Shown: positions 43,201 through 55,200 of the stretch, piece after piece | Numbering within the stretch: the first letter of the stretch is position 1 | Layout of the letters: every line of letters starts with the position of its first letter | Origin: Phylloscopus collybita | Lineage: Eukaryota > Chordata > Aves > Passeriformes > Phylloscopidae | Assembly (NCBI GenBank): GCA_027886175.1 | Contig: JAJNNQ010000026.1 | Coordinates: 12,359,501-12,423,500, forward strand | Length of the DNA: 64,000 nt | Direction: 5' to 3' | Notes under the pieces: model-generated | The model's input: the letters and a program-made list of their open reading frames with translations, nothing else | Databases searched by the model: none | Told to the model about the DNA's origin: nothing | Program-made: the position numbers and the translations under genes

Positions 43201-46200
43201 GGGACACATGGCCTAATACTAACAAGTTAATGCTTCTCTACAGAATTGTATCTATCAAGCACCTGTGGTCAGCAAGGTAGGAAAGTTCAAGCAGAACAAA
43301 AAGAGAACATGACCATCTTTTCTGAATTGTCCAGCTTCAAAGCATTCCCTCTTGACATTACCCTCTCCTCACAGTAAGGGTCTTGTAACATCTTACATAT
43401 CCTTACAGCTTTGGGAGGCAAAACTAGGTAACAAAGTGGGAGAACAACAGAGAAGCACAGTATCTGAGATAGTGTAAAAAAGAATGAAGAATATACGGGT
43501 TACTTTTCAAAGAGAAGAGCTGGAATAAAGGGGAATGAGAAAAAGATGAGGGCAGTGGGAATGGAAAATGTCGTAAGTCCCACAGTATCCCCTTCTGTAA
43601 GTGCCAAGGCCTCACACAACTTTGCTCATCCAGACGTTAGGAGCCTCTCCTTTTGCACCCATGTAAACTGGATCTGTGGACTCTCTCCTAAAGCAGAGAG
43701 AGGAATTGGGACCAGAACCTGAACAGATTCTTAAAAAGGCAAAGAGCTACTAACACACATACTGTGCATAGCATGCCCTGAGTAAATACTGTAAGGAAGC
43801 CCCAGACTGTAGACACAATCTGATGTCTGGAAACAGATTTCCATTTTTAAACATGCCCTTTTTATTAAGCCAAACAACTCCAATTATGAGCACATTATTT
43901 CTACACATCTATAACTGCAGAGCCTTTTCTATATCTATAGAACAACCATTCTTATTGTTAATTCCTCAGAAGCAAATCTAAGCTCCAGACAGTTTAATTG
44001 TTTAACCTTAGAGCCCTATTTTTGGTCTTTACCTTAACAAAATAAACAAACCTTTTTTCTTCCATTTCCTACTCACAGTCATTCAGTTTCTCCCCAATGT
44101 ACTCCCCTTCAGCTCCCACAAAATTCTTTTTTCCAGTTTATTTAAAATCCAAAATGTGACTGAAATTTTTACAAATTTTATTTTGGATCCTTGAAACATA
44201 TCAATGTTTTCAGGTCTGCAAAAGTCTAGGAGAGCAATTTCTAACTTTCACAAAGCTCTAAAAACAGTCTAGGCACTGCAGTAGATGCAGACTGTTTATA
44301 CATAAATACAAGCACTGAACATCTGATTTTACCAACGTACATTGTGTGCGTTGGAAAGCCAGACATGATGTATCTACATCCAAAAATCAAGACATTTCAC
44401 TAAGTGTTAGGAAGAACAGATTTCAAGCAATGCTAAGCAGATCCTGAGGGCCTGTTCAAGCAAGCCAGATGTATCAAAATGACTACTAGGCACAAAGGTA
44501 TTCTTACGGACTAGATCAGAGTTCAGTTCCTTCAATTGTGGATAATCCTTAAACAGACAGGCTATTTAGAAAGAATGTTATTTGAGATTTTACTCACCTG
44601 TGTGTGACTACACATCTACACTGTAATCTGGGTTTATTTTTATTGCTAGCACTGTCCAGGATGGCATGCCTTATATTGATAAGGATCATTTGGCTATTTA
44701 AGCAGCTGAGCGCTTTTCTTTCAACCCAAGATTCGCAATTCTATATGGACTACAAAGGGAAAAGCTGCAAGGAGGTGTTGTGGAAATATATCCAACCAAT
44801 AAATCCTTTGAAAGAACCGTCAGAGGTTAAACAGTTTTTCCTGTTTTGAGTGCTTGCCATGGGGGAGAAGGAAGAGCTCTTGTCACACAATCAATGATGA
44901 ACCCTCCCTCCAGGTATTGAAAGACGTTGATAAGAACCCCTGCCAAGCCTTCTCCACGCTCAACAGTTCCAGCTCTCTCGGCCCTTCCTCATACAAAGGA
45001 CTCCTTCACATCTAAGTAGCTGGATTCCCTCCAGCCATTTCATATCTCTATTGGACTGGGGAGCCTGGAACTGGTCCCAGCAACCCAGGTGTAGTGGAGA
45101 TTTTCAAGACACAAATGAACAGGGTGCTGATAACGACTCTGAAATCTTATGCTCTAGTGATGAAAAAGAAGAAGCCAGAGAAACCACTGGTTGAATCAGT
45201 GTCCAAAGAAAAAAATTACTTGATAAGTTGTTAAAAGTAGTTGAGAGTGAGGAGAAGGGAGAGGACACAAAAGACAATAATGAGTCAAAAAACTGAATGA
45301 TGAGCGTGGGGCAGCCCAGCGTGTAGATGAGAAGTGGGCTGAAAATAATACTGAAAAAGATAAGAGGTCGGGTAATTCTGATTTGTCTTTTTTCTTTCAG
45401 AATGTAAAGAGACCACGGAAACCGAAACAACTCATCTTGCCTGAACCGACTGGATCCTTGACAACGACAAGCAGGTATGAGCCATTTAGGCTCAAATTGG
45501 CTGAGCCTCTTCACCTGCGGGACAACCAATGGCACACAGCAGTGGTCTCGAAGGAACCTGGCACGTGGCATTTGATTGGTACCAAATGGGTTGTCATTGG
45601 TGATTGTAAGTTCACTCCTAAAGACATAAAAATTGCCCCTGGGCTCATAAGAACAGACCCAGAGCGATTTGTTGTATGGTTAGCTGCTGATGACCCACCC
45701 ACATTTTTACCAAAAGGGCAAATTATTGCCCAAGCCATTCCATCCCCCCAAGTGTTTGCAGTAAAAAAAGATTCTGACGACAGTTCCACAGATGGAGATG
45801 AGGGAGAAAGTGACAGAGGCAACACTGTCGCTGTGGTAAAGGAGTTGAGCCGTGGCAGGCCAAAAGATTACTGTAAACTCTCCTTTGGGGGAGAATCTAC
45901 GCTCCTTAATGGAGCTTGGGACTCAGCCGCGGATGTCACGATAATCCCAGAAAAAGACTGGCCATCACATTGGGAATTGAAAAACATCAGTGAGCATTTG
46001 CAGGGTATTGGAGGTTTGCAATTGGCAAAACAGTCAAAAAGAGCTATCACATTTGAAGGGCCAAAAGGGCAGATAGCAACTTTATGCCCTTTTGTGCTCG
46101 ATTTTGAGGAACCCCTGTGGGGGAGAGATTTAATGTCCCAGTGGGGAGTCACAATGGAAATTCCTGACCCTCCGCAGGTTTTTCAAGCAGCGGTCACTGA

Positions 46201-49200
46201 GGAGCACCCTATCCAGAAACTGAATTGGCTGACAGATAAACCAGTCTGGGTAGAACAGTGGCCGCTTTCTAAACAAAAATTAAAGGTGCTCAATGAATTA
46301 GTAGAAGAGCAATTAAAAAAGGGTCACATTGAAGAGTCCACTTCACCGTGGAACTCACCAGTGTTTGTAATCCAAAAAGCAGACAAAATCAGATGGAGAC
46401 TACTCCATGACCTCCGTAGAATTAATGAAGTAGTTGAAGATATGGGGCCCCTGCAACCAGGGATGCCTTCCCCAACGATGCTCCCTGAAAATTGGAATTT
46501 GACTGTCATTGATATCAAAGATTGTTTTTTTCACATACCTCTTCACCCTGATGATGCTCCACGTTTCGCCTTCTCGGTGCCGTCCATTAACCAAGAAGCG
46601 CCAAGAAAAAGGTATCAGTGGAGATGCCTTCCACAAGGTCTAAAAGTGTCTCCTACCCTCTGCCAAAGGTATGTTTCCTCTCTGCTTGAACCTGTGCGTT
46701 CAGCAGTTCCCCAAGCGATCATTTATCATTACATAGATGATGTCTTGATTTCCGCACCAACAGATGATTTGTTAGGGCATGCACTAGACCTCACAGTCAC
46801 TTCACTAGTTAGAGCAGGGTTTGAGCTGCAAGAGACCAAAATTCAAAAGATGCCTCCTTGGAAGTACCTTGGGCTTGAAATTAGAAAAAAAACCATCGTT
46901 CCTCAAAAATTGAAAATCAAAACCCAAATTGAAACCCTAGCAGATGTTCATCAACTGTGTGGGTCTTTAAACTGGGTGAGACCGTGGCTAGGTCTTTCTA
47001 CTGAAGATCTAGCCCCTCTTTTTGATTTGTTAAAAGGGGGAGAGGAGCTCAGCTCCCCCAGAACTCTCACCCCAGAGGCAGAAACAGCACTCGAAAAAAT
47101 TCAGCACGCAATGTCCACCAGACAGGCCAACAGGTGCAAGCTTGACCTGCCTTTTCGTTTCATTATCTTAGGGAAGTTGCCACATCTTCATGGGATGATT
47201 TTTCAGTGGGACACTAAAACCCCTCCAAAATCAGAAAAAGTCCAAAACAAAGAGGATCCTCTCTCTATTATAGAGTGGGTCTTTCTGAGTTATCACAGGA
47301 CCAAAAGAATGACAAAACCACAAGAATTGATGGCTGAATTAGTTCGAAAAGCCAGAATTCGTCTTCGAGAACTGGCTGGTTGTGACTTTGAGTGCATTCA
47401 CATGCCAATTAAATTGAATTCAGGCCAAATTACAAAAATCATGCTTGAGCATCTGCTCCAAGAAAACGAAGCACTGCAGTTTGCTCTAGATAACTATTCT
47501 GGCCAGATTTCTGTTCATCGGCCCGCACACAAAATGTTCAGTGCTGATGTCCAATTTCATTTAGAGCTGAAAACTATGCAAAGCAAAAAACCACTTAATG
47601 CACTGACAGTGTTCACAGACGCGTCGGGTAAATCTCATAAGTCGGTAATGACTTGGCGAGATCCCGATTTACATCAGTGGGAATCTGATGTTGCAGAGGT
47701 GGAAGGCTCACCTCAGGTTGCTGAATTAGCTGCAGTTGTCAGAGCATTTGAAAAATTTTCTGAACCCTTTAATTTAGTGACAGATTCCAGTTATGTAGCA
47801 GGGATAGTTTCTAGAGCTGAACAGTCTGTGCTGCAAGAAGTCTCCAACATCTCACTTTTTCAGTTGCTTTCTAAGCTCGTGAAACTTATTTCTCTCCGAG
47901 AACACCCCTTTTTTGTGATGCACACCAGGTCACACACAGAACTCCCAGGATTCATTGCAGAGGGAAACAAGAGAGCTGATGCTCTTGCCACCACCGTGGA
48001 GTTAGCTCCTCTGCCAAATCGCTTTGAGCAAGCAAGAATCAGTCACCAACTCCATCACCAAAATGCACCTGGACTGGTCAGGCAGTTTAATTTGACTCGT
48101 GACCAAGCCAAAGCAATCGTAAACAACTGCTCACAATGTAACAAATGTGCAATTTCATCTCTGCCCACAGGTGTCAATCCCCGAGGTTTGTCCAGCTGTG
48201 AAGTGTGGCAATCAGATGTCACGCACTTTGCCCCTTTCGGAAAGCAAAAGTTCGTACATGTCTCTGTCGACACGTTCTCAGGAGCTGTTTTTGCATCTGC
48301 CCACACAGGAGAGAAAGCTGGAGATGCTATCAAGCATTTTATCCAGGCTTTCGCTGTATTAGGCATCCCAAAGTCCTTGAAAACAGATAATGCCCCAGCA
48401 TACACATCTAAAGAATTCAGCAACTTTTTACAGCAATGGGGAGTGGAACACAAGACAGGGATTCCCCACTCTCCCACAGGCCAAGCAATTGTAGAAAGGA
48501 CTCATCTTAACCTCAAAAGAGTCCTCAGTCAGCAGCAACCAATCCTCAAAATTGAACCACCATCTGTGAGATTGGCCCGTGCTCTGTTCACTTTGAATTT
48601 TCTTAACTGTTCCTTTGAGACCATGAACCCGCCGGTGACAAGGCACTTTCGAGGGAGCTCTCTGTTAGAACCCCATGAAAGGCCAAAGGTCCTTGTCAAA
48701 GATCCAGAAACTTTGAGGATACAGGGTCCTCATGATTTAGTCACCTGGGGGCGCGGGTACGCCTGCGTCTCCACTCCCACCGGTTTGCGGTGGATTCCCT
48801 CCCGATGTGTGAGACCCTATGTCCCCAAAACATCAGAAGCAAAAGTGCCCCAGGCAGCTGTCGCCTCCTGGAGAAGGAGAAAAAAAGATGAAGAACAGGA
48901 AGGTTCAGACACAGAGCCTTCTTGTCCAGTTAGTATTCCCTCCTGGATGTTTTGGCAAGAGGAAGAAGCAGAAGAGCTGCTTCCTCTTGCTGAGTGTTTT
49001 CAGTGTTTGTTTAACTAAATTCTTTTCTTTTAAGTTACAGAACTACAGGCCTGGTGGTCAGCATGGAAATTCGTAGTTCGAGAGTGTTTGCATTTGTGAT
49101 GCTGCTCAGTTTGCCAACCCTGGCTTTCTTCTGGATTGTCCCACAGCCAAAAACTAATGTGTGGAAAACCCTTGCACAGAGTCTAGGCCAAGATCACATT

Positions 49201-52200
49201 TGTCTAGCCTCAGCTTCAGCCCAAAATCCCATGTCTGCCTGCTTAGTAGGGATCCCTGCAAAAGAAGAAGAGTATCCTCAACCACTCCTCCGGTGGCGTC
49301 AAAGTTTTAATCAGAAACCTAGCGCAGTTAAAGAGTTTCAAGAAATAAATGAGCCCCCTTCTACTGTTGTTAAAAATCCCCTTGCTTTTTGGAAACAGTG
49401 GTCTCAGTCTCTCGGCCGCCCCCACCTGGAGCCCCAAGAATTAGAACTCCTTGGGTCCTCCAAAGCTCCTTTTTGTGTTCAATTTATGTATACCCCGCCC
49501 AAAGAGCAAGAAAAATCGTTTTACAATTTGAGACAAGCTGAAATTTCTTATATGGCAACAAATTGGTGTGCAAAAATTGTTCATGTCCTTACTTTTTCTG
49601 CTAGCAATTCCCTTTCCCTTCCCAAAGGTTTTTTCCTTGTTTGTGGTGACAGAGCTTTTACTGGGATCCCAGCTCGTCTCATTAGAGGTCCTTGCACTCT
49701 AGGTAAGCTAAGCCTTTTTACCCCTAACATGACTCAAATTCTCAATTGGCACAAGAAAAATTCCTCTCTAAAAGTTCAGAAGAGAGACTTGACAAGTCTT
49801 AATTCAGATTGCAATTCAGAAATTATCCATTGGTCCAGGGCAAAAGCAGCAGCCCTGTCAGTTTTTTTACCTTGGGTTTCAATTGCAAAGTCTGCGGGAG
49901 AATTAAGACAATTAGAATGTTGGGTAGCTAAACAAGCAAATTTAACATCTCGTGCTATAAGTGACCTCTTATCAGACGAGCAGATAACTAGACGAGCAAC
50001 GCTCCAGAATAGAGCTGCCATTGATTACTTGCTTTTGCTGAATCAACATTCGTGTGAAGAGTTCGAAGGACTCTGCTGCTTCAACCTATCATCTAAAGCA
50101 GAAGACGTCAGAAAATCTGTCCACCAGCTACGAGGGATGGTCAGTTCCATCAAAGAAGAAACAGGGGACTGGTTTGACAACATCTTTTCAGGTGTCAGAC
50201 TTTCTAAAGTTGCCAGCTCATAAATCAAAACAAGACTGTTAGTGTTATTCATTGTATTAGTTGTAGCCTTTGCTTGTGGTTTGGTAAAAAGTTTGATCAT
50301 GCGTGCAGTTTTTTCCACTTCCACCCCCTCTGTGCATTCAGTGCATTCAGTAGAGCCAGCCAATGAATTTCCGCTGGACGAAGTTACCAGCAGTGAAAAT
50401 AGCTCAGAAGTTTACACACCAGATCAGTAACAAAAAAAAAAAAAAAAGGGGGAAGTATGACTCTGCAAAAATAATATGTGCAGGCCTTGGCTGAGAATTT
50501 AGCATGAAGGGTTTTATTGTTAAGTTTAGAATAGTCTGCAAAATTCAAGAAAGCCCTTTTGTCTTAAGATGTATTGCTTGTTTTAATATGTAACTTTTTG
50601 TAGTTCCGATAAGAGTTTCTAAGTCAGCTTTGCTTCTGCTTAGAATCTTTCTTTTATTGGTTCTCCCCTGCCTTACCCCCTCTGTCATGCATAATTATCC
50701 TCATGTCCATCATTTAATTCTTATCTTTAAAGTACAGTAAAGCTAGCCACTCACTTTGCAAAACTGTCCTCAGCCCATCCCGGAACTTGTGCTGGATTTG
50801 TTAGAACCTGAATGACTTAATTTAGCATGATGTATTTAGATTGTTTTATTGGTATCTGTAACTTAGAACCCACCCCAAAATTGTAGTATTAAACCGCCCA
50901 CCACCCCAGGCTCAGGGTCTCTCTCCAGAGGCACCAGCCTGGGGTGGCTGGGGGGAGTCATCCAGACCCCCTTTTCCCCCCGCCCCCGAATAAAGCCTCT
51001 GTTCCCTGGAAAATCCGAGAGAGTCCCTTCTTTCTTCGATCCAGCCTTGACAGCGTTATCCAGTGACAAGACACGAACCCCCACAAAGTGACTGGTTGTG
51101 GCGTGCCAGAGCAGTCGGGGTGCCCAGGCTGAACACTGAGCCAGGCCAGGGCAGAGCACGCACCGCAACAGGGTGCTACATAATCTCATCTACTCTCTTT
51201 TCCACAAAAGATTGGGAGAAAGATCTTCGGAGGTCTCTCCCATCCTGTTCTATGAACTTGGTGTACACAGGACCTCCATCCAGGTCTTTTTCTGCAAAGC
51301 TGCCTCCCAGCTGGATCGCTCCCAGTATGTAATGGTGCCCAGGGCTGTTCCTGCTCAGATGCAGGACTTTTCATTTGTCTTTGTTAAACTACATCACATT
51401 CTTATCAAACCATGTATCCAGCATGCTGAGGCACCTCTGGACAACCCTCTGGTGTCTCAGAAAATGGGTTGTTTATCTAATGACTGCCATTTAGCACTTT
51501 TTCTAAATTATTCAGAACTGTGGTCTCATGAACAGCCCATCAGATCTCTTGGCAGGAGCACTGTGCAAAGACACACAGGGCTCTAGACCAAGTTTATCAG
51601 GGCACAGCCAAACTCAGCAGCTTTGTCTCAAAAAGAACAATAGTGGCTCCAGGGGAAGTTAAAGGAGCTAATGGTGATGCCGGGAATTCCAGCACTAAGG
51701 ACAATGGAGCAAACCCTGAGGCAGCAGCAAGGGACAAAGTGGTGCAAGGGCCCCAAGGCAAAGAGTCAGATGTGGAGCTGCAGCAAGTGGGAGAAAATGC
51801 AGTGGATCTTCTCCGAGCAGGTTCATTCACACAGTACTTTTAGGAGCCACTGCTTCAGAACACAGTCTCCTGCTACCATGATTCTTCCACTTTAAGTGGT
51901 TAGCGATGAAGAAACAAGAGTTCTAACGCTAAGCCAAAATTACTGATTTTAACAAGAAGACATCGCTTTGTAGACTTTGAAAGGAAGTATAAACAACATC
52001 CCAGTATTTTAGCCAAAGCAACTAGTAGGAAGTGTTTTTAGCTTTTGGCAAAAAGAGAAAAATTAGTATTTTGTTTTGTCATTTACTCTCACAGAAATTA
52101 ATTTTCCCACATACCAATTAATATTTGCATTTCTCATTAGTCCCTTTATTCCAATTTCATTATACTATCCTGACCTTTTATGTTGCCAGAAGGACATCAG

Positions 52201-55200
52201 AATTAGTTTCTGGTATTGTCTTTCATTAGTTGAATAGTAGGGAATATGTTTTTGAGGTTTTTATAAAAAACCAACTGATTCCTTCCTGACCCATAACTTG
52301 AAAAGCACTATATCCTCTTAGACAAAGCATTGGCCTTCACTGAGCAACTTAAGGGAGTATGTCCCTATTTTGCTCAGCTACCACAGAATCTTTTAGTCTG
52401 TGATGTCATCTGAGGGACAAACAAGACAGATAAACACAATCTGGAAAAAAACCTCAAAAAAAACCAAACCAAAACAAAACAGTGTAATAGCTCAATTTTT
52501 AAAGACTATTTTCCTTTTCAAAAAAAACAAGAGAGGCAAAATTATGTGCAGACAGCTAAAATATATATAAAATAAAGTATTAAGCCAATTACACATAACT
52601 TGAGTCAGTTCTATTTATCAGTCACAAAACTTTTCAAATGCATGAAAATAATTCAAAAACTGGTAATACAGGTGTCCTGAAATTATGTCAGGAATTCTAG
52701 AGGATTATAAGGAACACCATAAGAAGAGAAAAAACAAAGGGAGTGAAAACTATAATCAAGTGTAAAACTGATACCACTGATATGAGAAAAGATAACTAGT
52801 AGAAAGACAACATAATTTGCAAAAATACATTGACAAATAGACCAACTACACTGAGTCATCCTAAAGATGAGTAAATAACAATTCTATAAACACAGCCATG
52901 GGAATAGCTCATTTCTTTGAGAACTTCAGCAATAAAAAAATATAGCATTTCTTATTTATACAGGCTGTTGATGGAGAACCTCATGCACACGTTAAACAGT
53001 ATGACTTAAAAGGATAATCAAGGCTGACAAAAAACCTCTATCTTTATCCTTTTTATTCTTCACAGTCTTCGCACATTCTGTCTAATACTGAAAATATTAA
53101 CAGCATCTATCTGTGGCATAGTATCTTTAAGCAACCAGACAACTGACAGTCCAATTCTAAGCATAAAAAATATCCTAAAACACTAGCCTAAATATATTTG
53201 AGTCTGAAAACCAAAACCCTCATCATCTTCCTAACTTGAATCTTGCATAAGCATTGCATTTCAAAACAGAAAATAAATTAAAATCCATTGTTACTGCAGG
53301 TCTACCTGGACTGAACCAGCATTCCTCCTTTACCCTTTGCGTGGCACATTTACCCATTCCAGAATTGCAATTCAATTGGTATTAAGGACTCTCAAAACCT
53401 AGATCTCCAGATTTGGACACCAACAACACTGGCCTGAAACCTAGTATTAGAGTGCAAAGACTCTTTGCTGTACACAGTAAAAATGAACCTAAAATCCACT
53501 GTCTCTTCTGTGAGCTAAGAGACCAGAGATAACAGTTACCTCTTACCCTTTTCTTTAGAAGTCTGTAACAAGTTCTGAAAAAAAAAATTCATCTTTCCCA
53601 GTGTTCTCTCAGTATCCCTTAACCCTATACTAAACCAGGCACCTTCTTGAAAGGTTAGGTGTCACAATCTGGAAAACACTGTAGAAAGCTTTACCTATGA
53701 AGGATTTTCTGAAATAAGCAGTCCAAATAGCCAGTGGAACTGAGGCAGAAATAGATAAAGATTAGTTGGGAGTAGATTCATTTCCTGTTTTCCTGTCTTT
53801 ATGAGAATTCCATAATAAATAATAAAGAAAAAGAAAACTAGAAAAATACTGAAAAAAGTATTGAGAATCAGTTATACCATACAACAAACTAATAGCCACA
53901 CCACGTCACTCATTTCAAAAAAATCATCCAGAGCAAAACAGAATGGGTGTTCCCCTCAGGAAAAAAAGTCTCTCTCCTCTGTGGGAATCCTTTCTTTGAA
54001 GAGAAAAAGAATGTATATTTTGACCACAGATGTAAAGGTAGTTTAGGCAATCAGAGAAAAGTGATTTCCAATGGTTCCCTCCAACCCGCCCTATTTTATG
54101 AATATATAATTAATTTTATCATTTAATCCTTTGCTTTTATCATTTTCTATTGAAATATTCCAAAACTCTAAAAAAGCACAAGAATGAGAAGCTACTCTCA
54201 TGGAAGAAGAATATATTTCAAGGATATTGTAAAACAGGCATTTAATAAAGAGAGCAATGAGGAGAGAAAACAGGGCACAGTGTATCTTCTTCACAGCACC
54301 TGCTAATCTTTTTTTAGCTCTTTATAAAACTCACTTATTAAAAAAAGAACAGGCCACTTGGGAATGAACTGTTTGCCTCCAAACTCTTCCTCACTCAAGG
54401 TACCTCTGCTTTTAAGAAGTCCTAGAATAACATTTAAGCTTTCAGAATATTGAGAAATTGAAGCAGGAAAAAAAATTCATCATCTTTTCTCACCAGGGAA
54501 ACTGTTGCTCCTCATCAGCAAATCTGCCATCACTGTTGACACTTCTGTTGAAATACATGAATGCAGAAAACATTTTAGAAGTTTCACTTCTATAACAATC
54601 ACAATAAATGGCAAGGCACAATGGTTAGAGGAAGATGTAAACAAAACTGAGCTTCCTTATGATTGCCAGAAATTGTTCCTAGCTTTCCTGAGGCAACATG
54701 TCAATAAATTCAATCCGCTTCAATTAATATACCTATTCTATTACAACTAGATTGTTATTTGCAAAACAGAATTGCAAACAAAATGGCAAATAACTTTTCC
54801 CCTCAAAAGGTCCTTTTCTTTTTTTCCCCCCAGTACATTTATAAGGCAGTTGTGATTTCATTACCACTGTGCATTTTTTTCTACAGTCTTTGGGCCAACA
54901 AAAGAATGTGCGATAGAAAGTGATCAAGTCTCTTGCTGGAACAGAGTATCTCCCTTCTGTTCTCTTTAAAATAAATATAATAGCATTAATGGCAGGAATC
55001 TGCCATGCTATTTTGCCATGCTCTACTGTTTCCTCATTAGCAGAAAAATGGTTTCATTAGGGAAGTTATTTCAGTATGGGAGTACATATGTATTCCCATA
55101 CAAGTACTGAAATAACTTCCCTAATGAAACCATTCCAATACTTATGTATAGGAACTGTAGGGGAAAGGGAGTAGAAAGTCCCACACTCTCCTGTGTGAAG

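Larger units (their letters stand above)
45128..51170 (+). mobile_element. Class II endogenous retrovirus, 5'-deleted, antisense in ARMC2 intron 4
   Basis: A 6.0-kb provirus remnant read on the plus strand: a short gag-end remnant, slippery site, pro-pol, env, polypurine tract and 3' LTR. Left and right edges begin TG and end CA and are flanked by the same 6 bp, GGGTGC (45122-45127 and 51171-51176), the duplication size typical of alpha/betaretrovirus-like elements. There is no 5' LTR, primer-binding site, leader, MA or CA. The first two dozen bases (45134 onward) weakly resemble the start of the 3' LTR, so the deletion may begin just inside the 5' LTR. Pol is intact; env has one stop. The element disrupts a CR1 copy. 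Antisense orientation relative to the host gene is the usual tolerated state. The right boundary is inferred from the duplication, not from a second LTR. Confidence 0.9.

Noticed and set aside
45104..45825. Minus-strand open frames overlapping the retroviral pro-pol start
   Set aside because: Shadows of the long plus-strand coding frame with no domain of their own.
48055..48477. 140-codon minus-strand frame within integrase
   Set aside because: Antisense shadow of the integrase-coding sequence.
51086..51130. Primer-binding site after the LTR (tggttgtggcgtgcc region)
   Set aside because: It does not match the 3' end complement of any common tRNA I know, and the target duplication places the provirus end further right.
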